A DNA stretch of 25,982 nt from an uncultured Christensenellaceae bacterium (GTDB lineage: Bacteria > Bacillota > Clostridia > Christensenellales > Aristaeellaceae): the NCBI GenBank assembly GCA_905236495.1, contig CAJOPV010000007.1:1-25982 (forward strand), in the 5' to 3' direction. Of the stretch, positions 6,813-13,754 are shown piece by piece (the stretch's first letter is position 1; each line of letters begins with the position of its first letter). The translations under genes and the position numbers were made by a program. The notes beneath the pieces are model-generated. The model did no database searches, had not been told where the DNA came from, and saw only the letters and a list, made by a program, of their open reading frames with translations.

Positions 6813-8510
6813 TCATCTGACGGTGAATTGACTCATAACGTATCCCTGCGCGTCGTCGGTTTTAACGAGGAGCCAATCCCCCTGATCCTCGATCACCAGC
6901 AGGGGCTGGTTATAGTACAATTGCCGCAGCACCGCGGCGGAGGTATTGGGGGCATCCCGCAGGTTCAGGTAAGAATTGACGCCGATATTGCCCACCTTTA
7001 CCACGTACTGGTTGGGACCCGGGGTGGAGCTTAAGGGCATCAGGGTGGGCCGGGGCGTGGGGGTGGCGGCAGGGCCGGGGGTGGAAAGGAACTGCCGGGA
7101 TACCTGGGTGGGCAGAGAGAAGGTATAGGAAAGAGAAGCAAGCTCCATGCCGGGGTAATAGAAGCGCAGGATCTGTTCGTAGGTAAAGCCGTATTTCCCC
7201 GCCATCCATTGGGCCCCCCGCTGGCTCATGCCCACGCCGTGCCCGTAGCGGCGGGATTCCACTTCAAAGGCGGTATCCGTTTCCCGGAGGGTGATGACCT
7301 CGTTTCGCACGGCGTTGATGGAAAGGCCCAGGGCGCTTTCCACGGTGGGGAAGATATCCAGGGCCACGGTGAGGGGCTGGGGCAAGGCTTCCATGGGCCC
7401 CCACTGCTCCCCGGGGACGGGGGAAGAAACGGGACTGGCAGGGGATGTGAAGATGGAGATTTCCTCCTCCCCGTCATCCAGCAGCATCCTTCGGCCCTGC
7501 ACGGTGAGGGAGAGCCGCAGGACGGTCATCACGGCGGTGGGGGTATCCCGGTACAGGGGCAGGGCCGTTTCGGCGGCCTGGATGGCTGTCACACGGATAT
7601 GGTCCATATCGCCGTCGTACCCCCGGCTTTCCAGCATTTCGGAAAGCGCGCCCAAAACCGGGCCTTTCAGCCCCTTCAGATCGTCGTTGGAGGAAAGGGT
7701 TTTGGGAAGAGAAGCCTTCTTCACCACGCTTTCCGGGTTTTCCAGGTCGTAGGGATCGTCGGTTAGGGAAAAGTAGCCGTAGTTTCCATTGCCCCATACG
7801 TGCTGGGGCAGCTCGGTCTGCCCGCCGTTGCTGGCGGAGTAATAGCATTCCGCCAGCTGCCCCTTCCAGGCGCCGCATACCCCCGCCGTCTCCCGCACGG
7901 CCCGGGCGGCGTTGACATGCTCCTTTTTCACGCCGTAATAAGCCTGGTCGTTGGTGTTGTCCACCAGATCATATTCCCCGGAGGAGCCGGCCTTGCGAAG
8001 GGCATAGGTGCGGGCCGCCACGGCCTGGGCTTTCAGCGCCTCCAGGGGGTAGGAATCGCTCATTTCATAGGGAACGACGCCCAGCAGGTATTCCTCCACC
8101 GGGGCGATCAGCACGGCCTGCAGCGCGCCGTTTTGTAGGGTAACGCGCAGGTCCCCCGGGTGCAGCTCATAATTTCCGTTGATGCGGATGCCGTTTTCCT
8201 TTTCGTCCCCCGTATCGTGGCGGAGGAACAGGGCGGCCTTGCCCGCGTTCAGCGCCATGCCCTCGTAATAGACCCATAAGCTGCCGTCCTGACTGCTCAC
8301 CGTCAGGCGGCTGCCCCGCTGAAAGGCAAGATCGTTCAGGGTGTAGCTTCCGTCCAGGGAGATTACCATACGGTCGGTCAGGTTCAGGCGGGTCAAAAGC
8401 ACCCGCACCGTGCCGCTGTGCTTTTCCGCCTGGGCGGCGGGAATGGAAAGCAGGCCCAATAATAGGATGAGACAGAGAAAGCGGACGTGCCGCGAACGCT
8501 TGTTAAGCAA
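6813..8510 (-). CDS. Secreted SpoIID/LytB-domain protein with C-terminal SH3b domain
   Basis: The SpoIID family are lytic transglycosylases that cut peptidoglycan stripped of stem peptides; SpoIID itself acts during forespore engulfment. I choose the TTG at 8510 as start: GGAGG lies seven bases upstream, and translation from it gives a classic signal peptide (KRSR, a hydrophobic core LCLILLLGLLSIP, then AQA). The mature protein carries the SpoIID signature VEEYLLGVVPYEMSDSYP with the presumed catalytic glutamate at 149, and RYGHGVGMSQRGAQWMAGKYG near 422-440. A Pro/Thr-rich linker (about 477-500) leads to an SH3b domain (about 503-565). The 565 residues are well above the roughly 340 of SpoIID, because of a long segment between the two signatures and the SH3b tail. 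The gene is monocistronic. It may serve sporulation or general wall remodelling. Confidence 0.9.
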   Translation of the reverse strand: MLNKRSRHVRFLCLILLLGLLSIPAAQAEKHSGTVRVLLTRLNLTDRMVISLDGSYTLNDLAFQRGSRLTVSSQDGSLWVYYEGMALNAGKAALFLRHDTGDEKENGIRINGNYELHPGDLRVTLQNGALQAVLIAPVEEYLLGVVPYEMSDSYPLEALKAQAVAARTYALRKAGSSGEYDLVDNTNDQAYYGVKKEHVNAARAVRETAGVCGAWKGQLAECYYSASNGGQTELPQHVWGNGNYGYFSLTDDPYDLENPESVVKKASLPKTLSSNDDLKGLKGPVLGALSEMLESRGYDGDMDHIRVTAIQAAETALPLYRDTPTAVMTVLRLSLTVQGRRMLLDDGEEEISIFTSPASPVSSPVPGEQWGPMEALPQPLTVALDIFPTVESALGLSINAVRNEVITLRETDTAFEVESRRYGHGVGMSQRGAQWMAGKYGFTYEQILRFYYPGMELASLSYTFSLPTQVSRQFLSTPGPAATPTPRPTLMPLSSTPGPNQYVVKVGNIGVNSYLNLRDAPNTSAAVLRQLYYNQPLLVIEDQGDWLLVKTDDAQGYVMSQFTVR

Positions 8511-8610
8511 GGCATTTCCTCCTTTCGGCTTTTCCATACAACGATCTGACGGGCGCAATTCTTCACCGAAAAAATGATCGCTGATGCTATCGTGCCCGGC
8601 ACGGGGCCGA

Positions 8611-8639
8611 TTGATACGCGCAAAATAACCGCTTATACG
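8611..8639 (+). promoter_or_regulatory. Possible promoter of the MATE gene
   Basis: TTGATA (8611-8616), a 17-base spacer and TATACG (8634-8639) form a passable sigma-A promoter reading toward the transporter, with a leader of about 115 bases. The -10 box is weak, and it lies back to back with the promoter of the SpoIID gene. Confidence 0.35.
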
Positions 8640-8644
8640 ATCAC

Positions 8645-8673
8645 ATTATACAGAAAAAACAAGAAAAAACCAA
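8645..8673 (-). promoter_or_regulatory. Promoter of the SpoIID-like gene
   Basis: On the minus strand TTGGTT (8673-8668), 17 bases and a perfect TATAAT (8650-8645), inside a T-rich tract. The predicted leader before the TTG start is about 130 bases. The vegetative-type boxes argue against purely sporulation-specific expression. Confidence 0.6.
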
Positions 8674-8759
8674 GTATTTTGGCATGGGACGGCAGATAGA
8701 ATTTACAATTGCCGGGTATTATGATAAGGTATATCCATGGAAAGGAGGCGGGCGCAGGC

Positions 8760-10208
8760 ATGCAGGCGGAGCTGATCAAGCGGCTGTTGGCCTCGGAATA
8801 CCTGGTAAAGAAAGAGCATCGGCTGGGCCCGCTGCCTGATACGAAAACGGCTTATCGGGACGTGATGCGCATTGCCCTGCCCTCCATCATCGAAATGGTG
8901 CTGGTGAGCCTCATCGGCTCTGTGGATACCATGATGGTGGGGAACGAGCTGGGGGCGGAGGCCTTATCCTCCGTGGGGCTGCCCACCCAGCCCAGGATGC
9001 TGCTTTTGTGCCTGTTCTTCGCGCTGAACGTGGGCGTCACCGCCATCGTGGCAAGGCGAAAGGGAGAGGAAAGGCAACAGGACGCCAACGCCACCTTGCG
9101 AAACGCCCTGATGCTGGCCCTGGGCCTGTCGCTGACCCTGATGGGGCTGGCGCTTTTCTTCGCGGAGCCCCTCATGCGCTTGGCTGGCGGCGATCAGGCG
9201 GAAACGGAGAAGGTATTCCTGGACGCGGTGGATTACTTCCGCATCATGGCCTATTCCCTGCCCATCAACGCGCTTTCCATGTGCATCTGCGCCGCCCAGC
9301 GGGGCATCGGGCGCACGAAGATCACCATGTGGGTCAATATCGGCAGCAACCTGGTGAACGTGTTTTTCAACTACTGCCTGATCGGCGGCAACCTGGGCTT
9401 TCCCCGGCTGGAGGTGCGGGGGGCCGCCATCGCCTCGGTAATCGGCATGGGGGCGGGGCTTCTGATGGCCCTTTTCACCGTAACGGCGGGAGGAAAATAC
9501 AAGGGTTATCTGCATTTATCGGTTCACGATCCCTGGCGGTTTGACCGTGAAAGCATGGGCTCCATCCTCCGGGTGGGGGGCAACGCCGCCGTGGAGCAAT
9601 TGGGGGTGCGCTTCGGCTTCTTTGTGTATGCCCGCATCCTCTTTTCTCTGGGCACCACCATGTACGCCGCCAACCAAATCTGCATGCAGCTGCTGAATCT
9701 GACCTTCACCTTCGGGGATGGCCTGGGGGTGGCGGGCACGGCGCTGGTGGGGCAGAACCTGGGCCGGAAACGGGCGGACCTGAGCATGCTCTACGGCAAA
9801 ATCTGCCAGCGGTACGGGGTGATGATCTCCCTGATCCTGGGGGTTTTGATCGTGACGCTTCGCTATCCGATTGCGGATTTTTTCATCGGCGCGGAGACCG
9901 CCGCCGCCGATCAGGTGATTTGGCACGCGGCCCGCACCATGCTGGTCCTGGCAGCCATCCAGCCCTTCCAGATCAGCTCCGTGGTGCTGTCCGGGTCTCT
10001 TCGGGGAGCGGGAGATAACCTGTACGTGGCTCTGGTCGCCACCGTCTGCGTCAGCGTCGTTCGGCCCCTCATGGCGGTGATCGCCGTTCGCGTGCTGCAT
10101 CTGGAGCTGATGGGCACCTGGATCTTCGGGCTTTCGGAGATCGTGCTGCGGTTCGCCTTTTTCTATCCCCGTTTCGCCTCCGGCAAATGGAAGGATAAGA
10201 AGGTATAA
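8760..10208 (+). CDS. MATE-family multidrug/cation efflux transporter
   Basis: MATE proteins are inner-membrane antiporters of about 450-480 residues with 12 helices that export drugs or metabolites in exchange for sodium ions or protons. The frame is open from 8709, but AAAGGAGG upstream of the ATG at 8760 marks the start and gives 482 residues. Family features include the N-terminal stretch PSIIEMVLVSLIGSVDTMMVG, typical of the first helix, the repeated hydrophobic segments across the length, and the corresponding motif in the second half (VEQLGVRFGFFVYARILFSLG ... AANQICMQLLNLTFTFG ... GTALVGQNLG). The substrate cannot be told. It is transcribed away from the SpoIID gene, and no terminator separates it from the small gene at 10262. 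Confidence 0.92.
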   Translation: MQAELIKRLLASEYLVKKEHRLGPLPDTKTAYRDVMRIALPSIIEMVLVSLIGSVDTMMVGNELGAEALSSVGLPTQPRMLLLCLFFALNVGVTAIVARRKGEERQQDANATLRNALMLALGLSLTLMGLALFFAEPLMRLAGGDQAETEKVFLDAVDYFRIMAYSLPINALSMCICAAQRGIGRTKITMWVNIGSNLVNVFFNYCLIGGNLGFPRLEVRGAAIASVIGMGAGLLMALFTVTAGGKYKGYLHLSVHDPWRFDRESMGSILRVGGNAAVEQLGVRFGFFVYARILFSLGTTMYAANQICMQLLNLTFTFGDGLGVAGTALVGQNLGRKRADLSMLYGKICQRYGVMISLILGVLIVTLRYPIADFFIGAETAAADQVIWHAARTMLVLAAIQPFQISSVVLSGSLRGAGDNLYVALVATVCVSVVRPLMAVIAVRVLHLELMGTWIFGLSEIVLRFAFFYPRFASGKWKDKKV

Positions 10209-10224
10209 GCGCGCATATTCTTTC

Positions 10225-10254
10225 TTTCCTTGGGCATCCTGAACCCAAAGGAGG
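10225..10254 (+). promoter_or_regulatory. Hairpin masking the ribosome binding site of the 46-codon gene
   Basis: TTGGG (10230-10234) pairs with CCCAA (10244-10248), and after one bulged A the stem continues: 10225-10229 pair with 10250-10254, with two G-U pairs. The 3' arm contains the whole GGAGG (10250-10254) used by the gene at 10262. Formation would block ribosome entry. Not folded by software. Confidence 0.45.
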
Positions 10255-10261
10255 GGATGGG

Positions 10262-10402
10262 ATGCGAAAGCCTGAGGATATCATGGAGGCCCTGATCCAG
10301 CGGCGAAAAGCCAGGGCCGCCTTTCGGGAATACGCCCGGAACGGCTGGCAATGCCGATGGATGAAAAAGAATACGCTCTGGGAATCGATTTTCCATAGAT
10401 GA
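10262..10402 (+). CDS. Hypothetical 46-residue basic protein
   Basis: An ATG at 10262 follows GGAGG by seven bases and opens a 46-codon frame ending in TGA at 10402. The product is rich in Arg and Lys, with three Trp and one Cys, no membrane segment and no signal peptide. The first half (PEDIMEALIQRRKARAAFREY) looks helical. I do not recognise the family. Support comes from the near-ideal ribosome binding site and from the intrinsic terminator that starts at its stop codon, as expected for a real 3' end. It lies 53 bp after the MATE gene on the same strand and probably shares its transcript. It could instead be a chance frame in the transporter's 3' untranslated region. Confidence 0.55.
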   Translation: MRKPEDIMEALIQRRKARAAFREYARNGWQCRWMKKNTLWESIFHR

Positions 10403-10434
10403 TCGCCGGAATACGCCCTCCGGCGATTCTTTTT
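10402..10434 (+). terminator. Strong intrinsic terminator after the MATE / small-gene unit
   Basis: A perfect 9-bp stem (10402-10410 with 10419-10427, 8-base loop) is followed directly by TCTTTTT. It closes the MATE transcript and insulates the yicC operon. Confidence 0.88.
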
Positions 10435-10507
10435 GGCTGAAAATCGTTAAATTCCGCTGAAAAAGCGTGAGAAACGGAAAAATGGGCTTTCGGGATCGGG
10501 GAAAATG

Positions 10508-10516
10508 TGATATAAT
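10508..10516 (+). promoter_or_regulatory. Extended -10 promoter of the yicC-to-rsmA operon
   Basis: TGA followed by a perfect TATAAT (10511-10516) makes an extended -10 element. No good -35 box stands 17 bases upstream (TTTCGG). The start would lie near 10523, leaving a leader of about 23 bases before yicC. Confidence 0.65.
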
Positions 10517-10545
10517 ACCTTGATTAGGAAGGGGGGAATGGGCCT

Positions 10546-11430
10546 ATGCGCAGCATGACGGGCTACGGAAGGCGGCAGATAAGCCTGGACGGGCGGGAGA
10601 TGACGGTGGAGATCAAGACCGTGAACCATCGCTTTTTGGATATATCCTGTCGCCTGCCCAGGGCCTTATCCTTCGCCGAGGACGCGCTGCGCAAACAGAT
10701 TTCTTCGTCTCTTTGCCGGGGCCACGCGGACGTGAACGTGACGTACCAGAATCTGCGCCAGGATGCCCGGGAAGTACGGCTGGACGAAGGGCTGGCGCTG
10801 CAATACAAGGAAGCGCTGCTGAACGCCCGGCAGCTCCTGCGGAAAGAAAAATCCTCTATTCGGGATGAAAACGTAGATTGGATCGTCGCCCAGCCGGACG
10901 TGCTGACGGTGACGGTAAAAGAGGAAGACCAGGAAGCGGTGCTCGCTCTTTTGTCCCAAACCCTGGAGGAAGCGCTCCGGGACGTGATCGCCATGCGGGA
11001 CAGGGAAGGGGCGGCCCTGAAAAACGACCTGACCTTTCATCTGGATGAAGTGGCCCGCCTTCGGAGTGAAATCGCTGCATTAGCGCCGGAAGTGCCCCTG
11101 CTGTATCGGGATAAGCTGCAAAGCCGTATCCAGGAGCTGGGGGTCAGCGCCCTGGATGAGCAGCGCCTGGCCCAGGAAGTGGCCCTGATGGCGGATAAAT
11201 GCGCCGTGGACGAGGAGCTGTCCCGTCTGGAATCCCATATCAAGCAAATGCGGGAAGCGCTGGAAGGGAACGGGGAAACAGGCCGCAGGCTGGATTTCCT
11301 GACCCAGGAATTGAACCGGGAAGTGAACACCATCGGCTCCAAGGCTTCCGACGCCCGGATCACAAAGCTGGTGGTGACCGCCAAGAGCGAAATCGAAAAG
11401 CTGCGGGAGCAGGTACAGAACGTGGAGTAA
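10546..11430 (+). CDS. yicC: YicC/YloC-family endoribonuclease
   Basis: YicC-family proteins are endoribonucleases linked to small-RNA and mRNA turnover; the Bacillus member is YloC. The 294-residue length is normal. The N-terminus MRSMTGYGR is the family hallmark, followed by VEIKTVNHRFLDISCRLPR; the C-terminal DUF1732 part ends in GRRLDFLTQELNREVNTIGSKA and a charged helix, where the conserved acidic residues sit. The start has AAGGGGGG upstream. It heads the long plus-strand operon, directly before remA, as in many Firmicutes. No sequence anomaly is seen. Confidence 0.93.
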   Translation: MRSMTGYGRRQISLDGREMTVEIKTVNHRFLDISCRLPRALSFAEDALRKQISSSLCRGHADVNVTYQNLRQDAREVRLDEGLALQYKEALLNARQLLRKEKSSIRDENVDWIVAQPDVLTVTVKEEDQEAVLALLSQTLEEALRDVIAMRDREGAALKNDLTFHLDEVARLRSEIAALAPEVPLLYRDKLQSRIQELGVSALDEQRLAQEVALMADKCAVDEELSRLESHIKQMREALEGNGETGRRLDFLTQELNREVNTIGSKASDARITKLVVTAKSEIEKLREQVQNVE

Positions 11431-11437
11431 AACGCAG

Positions 11438-11677
11438 ATGAAGCTATTGAACGTAGGATTTGGCAACATGGTATCCGCCGCCCGGATCGTGGCGGTGATC
11501 GCGCCGGACAGCGCGCCGGTGAAGCGCCTGGTGCAGGAGGCCCGGGATGAAGGGCATCTGGTGGATGCCACCGCGGGGCGGCGCACCCGGGCCGTGCTCA
11601 TGATGGATACGGGCCACGTGGTGCTGTCCGCCATCCAGCCGGAAACCATCGCCGGGCGGCTGCAGAGCGATACGTAA
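11438..11677 (+). CDS. remA: RemA-family DNA-binding regulator (DUF370)
   Basis: RemA is a small DNA-binding protein that activates biofilm matrix genes in Bacillus subtilis and forms ring-shaped oligomers. The 79-residue frame begins with MKLLNVGFGNMVSAARIVAVI and has the conserved DATAGRRTRAVLMMDTGHVVLSA region, covering the whole DUF370 family. It starts seven bases after the yicC stop, with its ribosome binding site inside the end of yicC. Position between yicC and gmk is the standard Firmicute order. Its targets in this organism cannot be known from the window; matrix control is only proven in Bacillus. Confidence 0.92.
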   Translation: MKLLNVGFGNMVSAARIVAVIAPDSAPVKRLVQEARDEGHLVDATAGRRTRAVLMMDTGHVVLSAIQPETIAGRLQSDT

Positions 11678-11699
11678 GAAACGAGGGGAGGCGTCCCAG

Positions 11700-12299
11700 G
11701 TGAAGGAAGAAAGAAAGGGCATGCTGATCGTGATCTCCGGGCCATCCGGCACCGGGAAGGGCACCATTTGCGAAAGAATGCTGCGGGAAGACCCGACTTT
11801 GGTTTTTTCCGTCAGCGCCACCACCCGGGCCCCCCGGGAAGGGGAAAAGGACGGGGTGCATTACTTCTTTATGGCAGAGGAACAGTATGACGAATTGCTG
11901 TCCGCCGACGCCTTCCTGGAGCATGCCACCGTCCACGGGCACCGCTACGGCACGCTGAAATCCCAGGTGCAAAAGCAGATGGACGGGGGCCTCAATGTGG
12001 TGCTGGATATCGACCCTCAGGGGGCCAGACAGGTGATGGCCCAGATGCCTGGGTGCGTATCTGTTTTCATCCTGCCCCCATCCTATGCGGAATTGGAAAA
12101 GCGGCTGCATACCCGCAACACCGACGACTCCAAGGAGATCAACCGCCGCCTGGGCAACGCCAAGGGTGAAATCGACCAAATGCATCTGTACCAATACGCC
12201 GTGGTGAACGACGATCTGGAGACCGCGTGCGCCCAGGTGCGCGCCATCATCCGGGCGGAAAAACAGCGTACAACCCGGTATTTCCCCGTGGTTGAATGA
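11700..12299 (+). CDS. gmk: Guanylate kinase
   Basis: Gmk phosphorylates GMP to GDP with ATP, an essential step of guanine nucleotide supply and a known target of (p)ppGpp in Firmicutes. I use the GTG at 11700, eight bases after GGGGAGG, giving 199 residues; the ATG at 11721 is an alternative with a poorer site. The P-loop GPSGTGKG is at 14-21. SVSATTRAPREGEKDGVHYFF carries the GMP-binding part, followed by the lid region and the NTDD/RRLGNAK segment with arginines that contact the phosphates. It lies between remA and rpoZ. Confidence 0.96.
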   Translation: MKEERKGMLIVISGPSGTGKGTICERMLREDPTLVFSVSATTRAPREGEKDGVHYFFMAEEQYDELLSADAFLEHATVHGHRYGTLKSQVQKQMDGGLNVVLDIDPQGARQVMAQMPGCVSVFILPPSYAELEKRLHTRNTDDSKEINRRLGNAKGEIDQMHLYQYAVVNDDLETACAQVRAIIRAEKQRTTRYFPVVE

Positions 12300-12317
12300 T
12301 AGAGGAGGAAAAGAAAA

Positions 12318-12533
12318 ATGCCTGTCAACAAGCCTGCCATCGATGAACTGTGCAAAAAAGTGGACTGCCGCTATACCCTGGTGGTGGAAAGCGCCAAGCG
12401 CGCCCGGGAGATCATAGCCGGCGCGCCCCCTATGATCGACGCCAAGGATATGAAGCCCGTATCCGTTGCGGTGGATGAGATCAACCGCGGTTTGCTCACC
12501 TATCACAGAAACCTGGAAGACGAAGAGGTATAA
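12318..12533 (+). CDS. rpoZ: DNA-directed RNA polymerase omega subunit
   Basis: Omega binds the beta-prime subunit and helps assemble RNA polymerase. The 71-residue frame starts after AGAGGAGG with a 9-base spacer. The typical elements are the early helix PAIDELCKKVDCRYTLVVESAKRAREI and the downstream KPVSVAVDEINRGLLTY, which matches the conserved Rpb6/omega segment. The C-terminus is short and acidic. The position after gmk and before coaBC is conserved in Firmicutes. Confidence 0.94.
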   Translation: MPVNKPAIDELCKKVDCRYTLVVESAKRAREIIAGAPPMIDAKDMKPVSVAVDEINRGLLTYHRNLEDEEV

Positions 12534-12539
12534 GGGATC

Positions 12540-13742
12540 ATGCCGCTGGAAGGAAAATGCGTGGTGCTGGGCGTCACCGGGGGCATCGCCGCCTATAAGG
12601 CGTGCGAATTGACCTCCCGGCTTCGCAAGGCGGGGGCGGAGGTTTTCGTCATTATGACGAAAAACGCCTGTCAGTTTGTGGCGCCCCTGACCTTTGAGAC
12701 CCTCTCCAATCATCCCGTGACGACGGATACCTTCGCCCGCCCGGAGACCTGGGAGGTGGAGCATATCGCCCTGGCGAAGCGGGCGGATGTATTCGTCATT
12801 GCTCCCGCCACCGCCAATATTCTGGCGAAGATGGCCTGCGGCATCGCGGACGATATGCTTTCCACCACCGTCCTGGCCACGAAAGCGCCCATCCTGGCGG
12901 CTCCCGCCATGAACACGGGCATGTGGGAAAACGTGGCTACACGGCAGAACGCGGAAACGCTGAAAGCCCGGGGCGTTCATTTTGTGGGGCCCGAGGGGGG
13001 CTTTCTGGCCTGCGGAGATACCGGGGCCGGGCGGATGAGCGAGCCCGGGGATATCTTTGCCGCCATCGAAAAGATCCTGTGCCCCCGGCGGGATCTTGAG
13101 CATGTGCGGGTGCTGGTGACTGCCGGGCCCACCCGGGAAAAGCTGGACCCCGTGCGCTACATCACCAACCGTTCCAGCGGCAAGATGGGCTACGCCATCG
13201 CCGAGGCCGCCCGGGATCGGGGGGCCCGTGTGACGCTGATTTCGGGCCCTGTGAACTTGCCAAAGCCCCAGGGCATTGATTGCGTCAAAGTCAATTCTAC
13301 CCAGGACCTGTACAATGAAATGATGGCCCGGTGCCAGGAGCACGACCTGGTGATCCAGGCTGCGGCCCCGGCGGATTTTACCCCGGAAAAGGTTTCGGAG
13401 CAAAAGATCAAAAAGCAGGGGGATGGAAAGCTGACGCTGATCCTGACCCAGACCCCGGATATTGCGAAAGCCGTCGGGAAAAAGAAGCGGCCCGGGCAGG
13501 TGCTGGTGGGCTTTGCGGCGGAAACGGAAAACGTGACGGAGAACGCCGAAAGCAAGCTTGCAAATAAGAACCTGGATATGATCGCCGCCAACGATGTGAC
13601 GGCGGCAGGCGCCGGCTTTGACGTGGATACCAACGTAGTCACCTTCATCACCAAGGAAAAAACGGAAACGCTGCCCTGCATGCCTAAGCGGCAGGTGGCG
13701 GATGAATTGCTGGACCGGGCGGCGCGGCTCCTTTCCCGGTAA
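12540..13742 (+). CDS. coaBC: Bifunctional phosphopantothenoylcysteine decarboxylase/synthetase
   Basis: CoaBC joins cysteine to 4'-phosphopantothenate and decarboxylates the product to 4'-phosphopantetheine in coenzyme A synthesis. The 400-residue protein has the FMN-dependent CoaC half (about 1-185) with GVTGGIAAYKA at 11-21, the catalytic histidine H75 in EVEHIALAKRAD, the PAMNTGMW substrate motif, and the active-site cysteine in GGFLACGDTGAGRM. The CoaB half follows (about 188-400) with TAGPTREKLDPVRYITNRSSG for nucleotide binding. It starts six bases after rpoZ; AAGGG stands close to the ATG, so initiation may rely on coupling. CTP is the usual bacterial substrate of this type. Confidence 0.96.
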   Translation: MPLEGKCVVLGVTGGIAAYKACELTSRLRKAGAEVFVIMTKNACQFVAPLTFETLSNHPVTTDTFARPETWEVEHIALAKRADVFVIAPATANILAKMACGIADDMLSTTVLATKAPILAAPAMNTGMWENVATRQNAETLKARGVHFVGPEGGFLACGDTGAGRMSEPGDIFAAIEKILCPRRDLEHVRVLVTAGPTREKLDPVRYITNRSSGKMGYAIAEAARDRGARVTLISGPVNLPKPQGIDCVKVNSTQDLYNEMMARCQEHDLVIQAAAPADFTPEKVSEQKIKKQGDGKLTLILTQTPDIAKAVGKKKRPGQVLVGFAAETENVTENAESKLANKNLDMIAANDVTAAGAGFDVDTNVVTFITKEKTETLPCMPKRQVADELLDRAARLLSR

Positions 13743-13754
13743 GGAGGAAATCAG

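Noticed and set aside
10257..10295. Alternative start ATG at 10257 for the small gene region
   Set aside because: Only two bases from GGAGG and it meets a stop after 12 codons; the ATG at 10262 has the right spacing and a longer frame.
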